Source: Rhizobium sp. BK196 | Lineage (GTDB): Bacteria > Pseudomonadota > Alphaproteobacteria > Rhizobiales > Rhizobiaceae | Length of the DNA stretch: 64,000 bases | Reading direction: 5' to 3' | NCBI RefSeq assembly: GCF_014193255.1 | Contig: NZ_JACHZB010000001.1 | Location: 372,001 to 436,000, forward strand | Part shown: piece by piece, positions 57,968 to 64,000 of the stretch | Layout of the letters: each line of letters begins with the position of its first letter | How positions within the stretch are numbered: position 1 is the first letter of the stretch | Made by a program: the position numbers and the translations under genes | The notes under the pieces: generated by a model | Database searches by the model: none | The model's input: only the letters and a program-made list of their open reading frames with translations | Told to the model about the DNA's origin: nothing

Positions 57968-59512
57968 TCATGCGGCTGGCTCCACCTTCTTCGCAAACGG
58001 CACCCAGAGCAGCGCACAAGCCGTCAGCACCGCAACCACTAACCACGCCTCGTTGAGCGCCTGAACCGTGGCCGCCGTCTGCACGAGCGGATCGAGCAGG
58101 GATGTCGTATCCGCATCGAACTCTCCCTGATGCCCCGCAACCACCTGCAGCGGCGCACCGATGAAAGCCGCAACGTCCACGTCCCCCGCCTTCAGCCGAT
58201 CCCACAGGCCCTCACCGAACGGCGCCGAGCGGGTGTAGACGATGGTGTCGATCAAGGCGATGCCGATTGCGCCGCCAAGGTTGCGCATCAGGTTGAACAG
58301 GCCGCTGGCGTCGGGAATGCGCTCCGGCGGCAGAGTGCCGAGTGCGAGCCGCGTCGGCGGCAGCAGGCAGAACATGATGGCGATGCCGCGGATGATCTGC
58401 GGCCAGAACATCGCGTCATAATCGGTCTGCGGGTCCTGAAAGGCGCTCATGCCGATGCCGATGGCAAAGAGCGTGAAGCCGAGAGCAGAGAGCAGCCTTG
58501 CATCCATCCGCTTCTCCAGCGCCACTGCGATCGGAGCGGTAACGAGCTGGGCAATGCCCGTCACCAGCATCGTCATGCCGATTTCGAGAGCGTTGTGGCC
58601 GCGCACGAAAGCCAGAAAGACAGGCATGAGATAGACGGAGCCGAAAAGGCCGATGCCGAGAATGAAGCTCATCGCCGAACCTGCCAGAAAATTCCGGTCA
58701 CCGAAATTCCGGAGTTCGACCACGGGTATGGCTCGCCTGAGCGACCGCCACGCGAACACGCATCCCGAGACCACCGACAGACTGATGAGCCCGGAGACAT
58801 AAAGCGAGGTCCAGCCGCTCGTCGGCGCCTCCTTGAGACCGATTTCCAGCGCGGTAAGGCTTGCCGCCATCAAGAGCAGCGACAGGGCATCGAGATGCCA
58901 GAGCTCGGAGAGATTGACGCCCGCGCGCGGAAGCGAGCGCATGGCGACGAGTGCTGCGACAATGCCGGGGATGATATTGATGAGGAACAGCCAGTGCCAC
59001 GAATAGGTCTCGGTCAGCCAGCCGCCGACAATCGGCCCGATCGTCGGCGCAAGCACGGCCAGAACGCCCGCAATCGTCGTGGCAAGCGCCTGCCGCTCAT
59101 CCGGAAACAGGATGAAAACGGCCGAAAACACCGAGGGGATCAGCGTGCCGCCGGAAAAGCCCTGAACGACCCGCCAGGCGATGAGCCCACCAAAACTGCC
59201 GCTTGCCGCACAGCCTGCCGAGGCGATCACGAACAGCGACAGCGACACGACGAACAGCCAGCGCATGGTCAGCAGTCGCGTGAGAAACCCCGTCAGCGGT
59301 ATCGCCACCACTTCTGCGATGAGATAGGCGGTTTGAACCCAGCTCATCTGATCGGGATGAATATCGAGCGCCGACTGGATGGTCGGAAGCGAGGTTGCGA
59401 CGACCTGAACGTCGAGGATCGCCATGAACATGCCCAAGCACATCGCCAGAAAGCCGACCCATCTGAGCTGTGATGGAACTGCGGCTAAAACGGGTTCGAA
59501 CCGGTCGGGCAT
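57968..59512 (-). CDS. DHA2-family drug exporter (EmrB/QacA type)
   Basis: The 514-residue protein has 14 membrane segments as expected for DHA2 exporters, with the family motifs LDVQVVATSLPTIQSALDI, WVQTAYLIAEVVAIPLTGFL, RVVQGFSGGTLIPSVFSAVF, APTIGPIVGGWLTETYSWHW and FNLMRNLGGAIGIAL. It lacks an adjacent EmrA-type adaptor, so it may work in the inner membrane alone or with another adaptor. The substrate is unknown (typically lipophilic drugs). No regulator is adjacent; the 209-base gap to the arsenic operon shows no gene. Confidence 0.88.
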   Translation of the reverse strand: MPDRFEPVLAAVPSQLRWVGFLAMCLGMFMAILDVQVVATSLPTIQSALDIHPDQMSWVQTAYLIAEVVAIPLTGFLTRLLTMRWLFVVSLSLFVIASAGCAASGSFGGLIAWRVVQGFSGGTLIPSVFSAVFILFPDERQALATTIAGVLAVLAPTIGPIVGGWLTETYSWHWLFLINIIPGIVAALVAMRSLPRAGVNLSELWHLDALSLLLMAASLTALEIGLKEAPTSGWTSLYVSGLISLSVVSGCVFAWRSLRRAIPVVELRNFGDRNFLAGSAMSFILGIGLFGSVYLMPVFLAFVRGHNALEIGMTMLVTGIAQLVTAPIAVALEKRMDARLLSALGFTLFAIGIGMSAFQDPQTDYDAMFWPQIIRGIAIMFCLLPPTRLALGTLPPERIPDASGLFNLMRNLGGAIGIALIDTIVYTRSAPFGEGLWDRLKAGDVDVAAFIGAPLQVVAGHQGEFDADTTSLLDPLVQTAATVQALNEAWLVVAVLTACALLWVPFAKKVEPAA

Positions 59513-59721
59513 GGAATAGTCCTACAGCAGCTCCAGTAAAAGTGCGCAGCAGTCCGGAGTTGCCTGAAAACAAAGAGATAGAGCATCGTTCTCAGCCCTG
59601 ATCTGCATGCCGGGATCAACACATCGACGACGGACAATAGCAGGGCATGGAGTGGCACACCAAAGTTTAATGGGAGGATTGCGATTGCGGCGATCAAGAG
59701 CTGGTGTTCGGCAGATGCCGC

Positions 59722-60915
59722 TTAACGCGCTGCCGCGATGAGAAGAAACGCAACAATGGCAAGCCCGCCCAGGGCGGCAGTGATGCTGAGCGACGGCGTG
59801 ATGCCGATAGTCGCCATGCCGAAGGCCAGGACGAAGGGCGCGAGCGCCGAAAGGATCAGCCGCGCCGCCATCATCCTGCCCTGCAATTTGCCGTAGCCGT
59901 CGCTGCCGAAGAGCTGCAGCGGCAGTGTTCCGCTTGCGATGCTGAGCAGGCCGTTGCCCATGCCGAAGATGATGGCAAAGAGCATTGCCCCCACCACTGA
60001 TGGTGCAGATAGCAGAAGCACCAGAACGCCGCCGGGGATCAGCACCGCCGCAATCAGCGCCAGCCAGAGCGCCGGCAGGCCCTTGCCGAAGATCATGTTG
60101 ATCAGCCGGCTGCCGACCTGCGAGGGGCCGAACAGGGTTCCGACCAGAGCCGCGGCGCCGCCGAGCCCGAGACCCGACAGGAGCGGCACCATATGCACCA
60201 GCATCGCCGAGCCGACGAGCGACATCAGCGAGAAACCTATAACCATCAAGCCGAATCCGAGGCGGCGGCGCGCCGGCGGCAGAATGCCCTCCACCCGCAG
60301 CGCAGCCGGCGATGTCGTTGCCCGGCGCTTGGCTGCACCGCGTGAAAGCCACGCATGAACCGGCACGCAGACGGCCATGTTGAGGACCGCAAAGACCAGA
60401 TAGACGCTCTGCCATGACAGGGCGGCATGCAGCGCCGTGGTGATCGGCCAGAAGATCGTCGAGGCAAAACCGGCGATCAGCGTCAGGTAGGTGATGCTGC
60501 GGGAAGCGGCCTGCGGCCGCAATTGCACGAGCAGCGCGAAGGCGGCGCCATACTGCACGAAGTTTGCGGCAACCTCGATGGCGATGAGGGCGGCGACATA
60601 GGACGCCTTGCCCGGCGCATAGGCGCAGGCAACGAGGGCGATTGCGGCAGCGGCCGAGCCCGATGTCATCACCCGCCCTGCCCCGATCCTGTCGATCAGC
60701 ACGCCGAGCCAGGGCGCCGTCAGGCCGCCGGCCAGAAGCGCAACGGAGAGTGCTCCGAAAGTCCATTCGTTCGACCAGCCGAGTGTGGCCGCCATATCGG
60801 GCGCGAGGATGCTGAAACTGTAATAGAGCGTGCCGTAGCCGATGATCTGAGTGACGCCGAGTGCGGCGATGGCAGAGACCGGTATGCGTTCAGACAAGGC
60901 GCTTGCCGTCGGCAT
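59722..60915 (-). CDS. arsK: MFS transporter of arsenic operon (ArsK-like efflux)
   Basis: The 397-residue protein has twelve membrane segments of the MFS, with IIGYGTLYYSFSILAPDMA, LAGGLTAPWLGVLIDRIGAG and GLLSIASGTLPLQLFG. It is the last gene of the arsenic operon and overlaps the glutaredoxin-type arsC by 26 bases. Agrobacterium ArsK, an MFS arsenite/antimonite exporter, is the nearest match I recall by size and context, so efflux of As(III), Sb(III) or an organoarsenical is inferred. Other MFS functions remain possible. Confidence 0.7.
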   Translation of the reverse strand: MPTASALSERIPVSAIAALGVTQIIGYGTLYYSFSILAPDMAATLGWSNEWTFGALSVALLAGGLTAPWLGVLIDRIGAGRVMTSGSAAAAIALVACAYAPGKASYVAALIAIEVAANFVQYGAAFALLVQLRPQAASRSITYLTLIAGFASTIFWPITTALHAALSWQSVYLVFAVLNMAVCVPVHAWLSRGAAKRRATTSPAALRVEGILPPARRRLGFGLMVIGFSLMSLVGSAMLVHMVPLLSGLGLGGAAALVGTLFGPSQVGSRLINMIFGKGLPALWLALIAAVLIPGGVLVLLLSAPSVVGAMLFAIIFGMGNGLLSIASGTLPLQLFGSDGYGKLQGRMMAARLILSALAPFVLAFGMATIGITPSLSITAALGGLAIVAFLLIAAAR

Positions 60916-61318
60916 CGAGAACCTGTTCGCCGTCTTCCTTGGCGAACGGGCCTTTATGCGTATGGGGCAGGATGTCCAGAACCGCTTCCGAGGGCCGCGC
61001 GAGGCGGGTGCCGAGCGGCGTGACGACGAAAGGACGGTTGATCAGAATCGGATCCTTGAGCATCGCGTCCAGCAGTTGCTCATCGGTGAGATCAGGGCTG
61101 TCGAGGCCGAGCTCCGCATAAGGCGTGCCCTTCTCGCGGATCGCTTCGCGAACGCTCAGACCAGCATCCGCAATCATCTTGATCAGCTGTTCGCGCGACG
61201 GCGGATTTTGCAGATATTCGATGACTGATGGCTCGATGCCGGCGTTGCGGATCATCGCCAGCGTGTTGCGCGAGGTGCCGCATTCCGGGTTGTGATAGAT
61301 CTTGACGTCCATGGTCAT
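60890..61318 (-). CDS. arsC: Glutaredoxin-dependent arsenate reductase ArsC
   Basis: The 142-residue protein matches the E. coli R773-type ArsC: IYHNPECGTSRNTLAMIRNA with the active-site Cys followed by Gly-Thr-Ser-Arg, EYLQNPPSREQL, and INRPFVVTPLGTRLARPSEA with the two arsenate-binding Arg. It reduces As(V) to As(III) using glutathione and glutaredoxin. The ATG overlaps the stop of aqpS (ATGA). A second, unrelated arsenate reductase lies two genes upstream in the same operon. Confidence 0.92.
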   Translation of the reverse strand: MTMDVKIYHNPECGTSRNTLAMIRNAGIEPSVIEYLQNPPSREQLIKMIADAGLSVREAIREKGTPYAELGLDSPDLTDEQLLDAMLKDPILINRPFVVTPLGTRLARPSEAVLDILPHTHKGPFAKEDGEQVLDADGKRLV

Positions 61319-62019
61319 GGTGCAGATTCCGTTTCAGCGAAGGGTTCAGGATTACGGGCGTCCATCAGCAGCCATCCGGAAAACATCAGCGCCAGCAATG
61401 CGCCGACGACTTCAGCGACGATAAAGCCCGGCAGATCGATCGGGCGGATGCCGGAAAATGTGTGCGTCAGCGATCGGGCGATCGCAACTGCCGGGTTGGC
61501 AAACGAGGTCGACGCGGTGAACCAATAGGCGGCGGTGATATAGAGGCCAACCAGCCACGCCACCGCATCGGCGCGGAAGCGCACACCGGCGAAGATAATG
61601 AAGACAAGACCGAAGGTTGCCGTCACTTCGGAGAGCCATTGCGCGCCGCCGGTGCGCGCGGTTTCCGAGGCTTGCAGCAGGGGAAGGCCAAACATGGCAT
61701 GGGCAAGCATCGTCCCGGCAATGCCGCCGATGACTTGCGCGGCGATATAGGCCGGAACGAAAGAGGCAGGCAACTCGCGCCGGAGCGCAAAAACCAGCGA
61801 CACGACCGGATTGAAATGCGCGCCGGAAATCGGCCCCAGGATGGTGATCAGAACGACGAGGATTGCCCCCGTTGTCAGCGTATTGCCGAGCAGCGCAAGG
61901 GCGGTATCGTCCGTCAGCTTGTCAGCCATGATGCCGGAGCCGACCACGGTTGCGACCAGCAGCATCGTGCCGAGCGCTTCGGCAGCCACGCGCCGCGATA
62001 GTGGAAAGACCGTACTCAT
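61315..62019 (-). CDS. aqpS: Aquaglyceroporin AqpS (arsenite channel)
   Basis: The 234-residue MIP-family channel has six membrane segments and two half-helix signatures: GAHFNPVVSLVFAL (NPV in place of the first NPA) and SFANPAVAIARSLT (NPA). The family conducts water, glycerol or As(OH)3. In Sinorhizobium meliloti AqpS replaces the ArsB pump and lets arsenite made by ArsC leave the cell. Four-base overlaps with both neighbours place it firmly in the operon. Confidence 0.88.
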   Translation of the reverse strand: MSTVFPLSRRVAAEALGTMLLVATVVGSGIMADKLTDDTALALLGNTLTTGAILVVLITILGPISGAHFNPVVSLVFALRRELPASFVPAYIAAQVIGGIAGTMLAHAMFGLPLLQASETARTGGAQWLSEVTATFGLVFIIFAGVRFRADAVAWLVGLYITAAYWFTASTSFANPAVAIARSLTHTFSGIRPIDLPGFIVAEVVGALLALMFSGWLLMDARNPEPFAETESAP

Positions 62020-62459
62020 GCCGGCAGGCTCCGCACCATCAGGGCGGCCGATGCCGGGCAGAGGCTTGCTGCCTGCCGCGTTGTCTGGATTGCAGCCGGC
62101 GCTTCATCGCGGGCGATCGGATGAAAGCCGAGCGACTGAAAGAAAGCGGCAGCTGATTCCGTCAGCAGATAGGCAGCGTCAGCACCTCTCCTGTGAGACT
62201 CATCGAGCAGACCGAGTGTGATCGCATGGCCGAAGCCGAAACCCCGCCGATCGGGCAGGACGACGATGGACCGCAGCAACGCTGCCTCGCCGTAGAGTTC
62301 CAGCCCGCCGAAACCGACCGTCTCACCACCCTGAGAAAAACGGAAGAAGCTGCGGCCGGCATCCGTCAGGTCATCGACCGGAAGACCGGCGCCGGCGAGT
62401 GCCGAACGCAGGCCGTCGTCATTGCCTTCTACTGCCTGTTGATGAAGGGCAACACCCAT
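62016..62459 (-). CDS. arsN2: GNAT acetyltransferase ArsN2
   Basis: The 147-residue protein has a GNAT core: GGLELYGEAALLRSIVVLPD, RRGFGFGHAITLGLLDESHR (acetyl-CoA loop, here GFGFG in place of the usual Gly-x-Gly), AAYLLTESAAAFFQSLGFHP, and the end APAAIQTTRQAASLCPASAA typical of ArsN2. ArsN proteins acetylate arsenicals such as arsinothricin or lie in arsenic operons with unknown substrate. It touches arsC by one base and overlaps aqpS by four. Confidence 0.82.
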   Translation of the reverse strand: MGVALHQQAVEGNDDGLRSALAGAGLPVDDLTDAGRSFFRFSQGGETVGFGGLELYGEAALLRSIVVLPDRRGFGFGHAITLGLLDESHRRGADAAYLLTESAAAFFQSLGFHPIARDEAPAAIQTTRQAASLCPASAALMVRSLPA

Positions 62460-62989
62460 CAGCTTGCCTTTGGCTGTTTGAAGCTTGCGCCTTCCATAGT
62501 GCCGATCTGGCGCAGATGCGTTTCAAGCGTCAGCTTGTCGATCGACGTGATCGGCAGGCTAATGAAGGACATGATGCGATTTTTGAGGAAGCGGGCGGCT
62601 TGAGCGAAGGCGCGGCCAATTTCCACTTCGCTGCCTTCGACCGCGGCGGGATCTTCGATGCCCCAATGAGCCGTCATCGGGTGGCCGATCCAGACTGGGC
62701 AGGCTTCGCCGGCAGCACTGTCGCAGACCGTGAAGATGAAATCCATCTCGGGCGCACCGGCCTCGGCAAATTCATCCCAACTTTTCGAACGGAAGCCGAT
62801 TGCGGGATAGCCGAGCACTTCAAGCTCCTTCAGCGCATGCGGATTGACCTCGCCCTTCGGCTGACTGCCGGCCGAATAGGCCCTGAAGCGGCCCTTGCCC
62901 TCCGCATTCAAAATGGATTCCGCCAGGATCGAACGGGCAGAATTGCCCGTGCAGAGAAAGAGCACATTATAGACGCGATCAGCGGTCAT
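62459..62989 (-). CDS. arsC: Low-molecular-weight phosphatase-type arsenate reductase ArsC
   Basis: The 176-residue protein starts with the LMW-phosphatase loop VLFLCTGNSARSILAESIL (Cys-x5-Arg) and has SAGSQPKGEVNPHALKEL, DFIFTVCDSAAGEACPVWIG (the two downstream Cys needed for thioredoxin-linked recycling) and HPMTAHWGIEDPA. This is the arsenate reductase type usual in rhizobial ars operons. The start overlaps arsR by four bases. Presence with the glutaredoxin type gives two reductant routes in one operon. Confidence 0.9.
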   Translation of the reverse strand: MTADRVYNVLFLCTGNSARSILAESILNAEGKGRFRAYSAGSQPKGEVNPHALKELEVLGYPAIGFRSKSWDEFAEAGAPEMDFIFTVCDSAAGEACPVWIGHPMTAHWGIEDPAAVEGSEVEIGRAFAQAARFLKNRIMSFISLPITSIDKLTLETHLRQIGTMEGASFKQPKAS

Positions 62990-63342
62990 TGCAGTTTCTC
63001 CTCCACTTTGGGCGTGCAGCAGGCCGCGACCTCCGCGGCAGGCGCACAGATTTCCGGATGACCGGAACAGCAGTCTTCCATCAGGAAGCGGACAAGGCCG
63101 CCGAGCGCTTCATAATTCGCCGTGTAGATGATCGAGCGGGATTCGCGCTGCTGCGCGATCAGGCCGGAGCGTTCCAGTTCCTTCAGATGGAAGGATACGT
63201 TCGACGGCGACACTTCCAGCCTCTCCGCAATGGCACCGGCGGCCATTCCGTCAGGGCCGGCGACGACAAGCATGCGGATGACCTGCAGCCGGGTTTCCTG
63301 CGACAATGCGCCGAATGCGATGAGGGCTTGACGCTGATTCAT
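62986..63342 (-). CDS. arsR: ArsR-family metalloid-responsive repressor
   Basis: The 118-residue protein has the ArsR winged helix (LSQETRLQVIRMLVVAGPDG, GAIAERLEVSPSNVSFHLKE, LERSGLIAQQRESRSIIYTA). As(III) sites differ between members: the CVC helix motif is absent, but the C-terminal ESRSIIYTANYEA is followed by EDCCSGHPEIC and AACC, resembling the Cys-Cys-x5-Cys site of Acidithiobacillus ArsR. It should repress the operon until As(III) or Sb(III) binds. First gene of the operon, divergent from the DUF6428 gene. Confidence 0.92.
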   Translation of the reverse strand: MNQRQALIAFGALSQETRLQVIRMLVVAGPDGMAAGAIAERLEVSPSNVSFHLKELERSGLIAQQRESRSIIYTANYEALGGLVRFLMEDCCSGHPEICAPAAEVAACCTPKVEEKLQ

Positions 63343-63384
63343 ATTTCAACAATCCTAGAATGATTGAAACGAGGAATAACGCAG
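63343..63384. promoter_or_regulatory. Divergent promoter/operator of arsR and DUF6428 gene
   Basis: Only 42 bases separate the two start codons. A dyad CAATC-N7-GATTG (63350-63354 and 63362-63366), flanked by TTTCAA on the left and TGAAA on the right, matches the AT-rich imperfect palindromes bound by ArsR dimers. Both genes are probably controlled from this one site. Operator function is inferred. Confidence 0.6.
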
Positions 63385-63903
63385 ATGAACGCGATCGACA
63401 ACAGCAAAATGCAGAAGGACGATATCACTCTCGGCGAACTGATGAGCATCCTCTCGGGCGCCAAGGATTCACCGCTGGTTTTTTACTATGATGACCGTCC
63501 AGTGAAGCCCGGCTACCACGTCACCGAAGTCAAGGCTGGGCAGTTTTCGGCGCTCGACTGCGGCGCCAATCCGGAAGCCTGGAGCGAGATCTTCATTCAG
63601 CTTTGGGACATCGAGGAAGGCGACCGCACCCATATGCCGGCCTGCAAGTTCCATGCGATCATCCGCAAGGTCACCGAGCATGTGAAGCTCGACGATACGG
63701 CCAAGCTGACATTCGAAGTCAGCGACGGCGTGCAGCCAATGCAGCTTTATTGCGCCGCGATACCGACGCTGCGCGCCGGAGCCGTGCATGTCGAGCTTTT
63801 TCCCCGGCCGGCAAGCTGTAAACCGCGGGACCGGTGGTTGGCGGCACAAAGCCAATCGACCTCCTGCTGCGCTCCGACCAGCGCCGCCAGGTGCTGCGGC
63901 TGA
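63385..63903 (+). CDS. DUF6428-family protein with Cys-rich tail
   Basis: From the ATG at 63385 (GAGGA eight bases upstream) the protein has 172 residues. The core (LGELMSILSGAKDSPLVFYY, DDRPVKPGYHVTEVKAGQFS, LDCGANPEAWSEIFIQLWDI, KFHAIIRKV) matches DUF6428 as I recall it, a family often beside arsR. The tail has two Cys pairs (SCCAPTSAARCCG) that could bind As(III) or another soft metal. Shared control with the ars operon is likely. Its biochemical role is unknown. Confidence 0.7.
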   Translation: MNAIDNSKMQKDDITLGELMSILSGAKDSPLVFYYDDRPVKPGYHVTEVKAGQFSALDCGANPEAWSEIFIQLWDIEEGDRTHMPACKFHAIIRKVTEHVKLDDTAKLTFEVSDGVQPMQLYCAAIPTLRAGAVHVELFPRPASCKPRDRWLAAQSQSTSCCAPTSAARCCG

Positions 63904-64000
63904 ACGACTGCCGTCGGCCTTAAACGTGGTGTCGGCTACGGCGATAGATCCGTGCAGGAAAATCGCAGATTCCAGCTTTTGCCTCTTGCAATCCGCTCCG

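Noticed and set aside
58130..59473. Plus-strand frame opposite the DHA2 exporter
   Set aside because: It is strongly Arg/His/Asp-rich, the usual shadow of a membrane protein gene in GC-rich DNA.
1..64000. CRISPR arrays, restriction-modification, toxin-antitoxin and transposase genes
   Set aside because: None could be supported: no regular direct repeats with spacers, no methyltransferase motifs and no transposase signatures were seen.

Overview
The window reads as chromosome of an alphaproteobacterium of the Rhizobium/Agrobacterium group. This rests on high GC, rhizobial small-protein families (DUF982, DUF992, DUF1269), an HWE histidine kinase, an alphaproteobacterial LexA box (GTTC-N7-GTTC), an arsR/arsC/aqpS-type arsenic operon and intergenic palindromes of a kind frequent in rhizobia. 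No rRNA, tRNA, CRISPR array, integrase, transposase or insertion sequence was recognised.

Layout. (1) 1-6055: late genes of a T7-like podophage: internal virion proteins, tail fibre and a small downstream gene. (2) 6115-10686: non-phage genes: LysR regulator with a YdbC-like aldo/keto reductase, a frameshifted carbon-nitrogen hydrolase and small membrane or exported proteins. (3) 10760-17886: phage genes again: a giant polyvalent virion protein split over two reading frames, then a small membrane/lysis module. (4) 18224-31059: ordinary accessory genes: ferritin-like protein, a membrane protein with an HlyD adaptor, LysR with an NAD(P)-binding oxidoreductase and an epoxide-hydrolase-like protein, LysE exporter, small stress-type proteins, two transglutaminase-like proteins, a CatB-type acetyltransferase and a PAS/HWE kinase. 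(5) 31320-36928: a repressor divergent from a Cro-like gene, a winged-helix protein, a P4-type primase-helicase and a GH108 lysozyme. The phage complement is therefore broken into separate blocks by bacterial genes, and two of its enzymatic domains have lost their catalytic residues.

(6) 37189-43132: small rhizobial proteins, a lipoprotein with a decayed partial copy, an exported protein made of two homologous halves, an SOS-controlled microprotein, a 25-codon membrane microprotein, dusA and DUF992. (7) 43148-46787: a type I exporter pair divergent from a 70-residue cationic peptide without acidic residues, a plausible exporter/substrate unit. (8) 47094-54422: a short-chain dehydrogenase, then a PycTM-like membrane protein divergent from a FecR-TPR-beta-barrel outer-membrane protein that is followed at 2 bp by a CHASE2 class III nucleotide cyclase. 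This is the best candidate for an undescribed signalling or defence system.

(9) 54610-59512: FAH-family hydrolase, gamma-carbonic-anhydrase-like protein, DUF1223 thioredoxin-fold protein, a molybdopterin-oxidoreductase remnant, a Met-rich exported protein, a SnoaL-like protein and a DHA2 exporter. (10) 59722-63903: a tightly overlapping arsenic operon (arsR, LMW-type arsC, arsN2, aqpS, glutaredoxin-type arsC, MFS efflux) divergent from a DUF6428 gene. All assignments come from reading motifs and comparing with remembered families; no database search was run.
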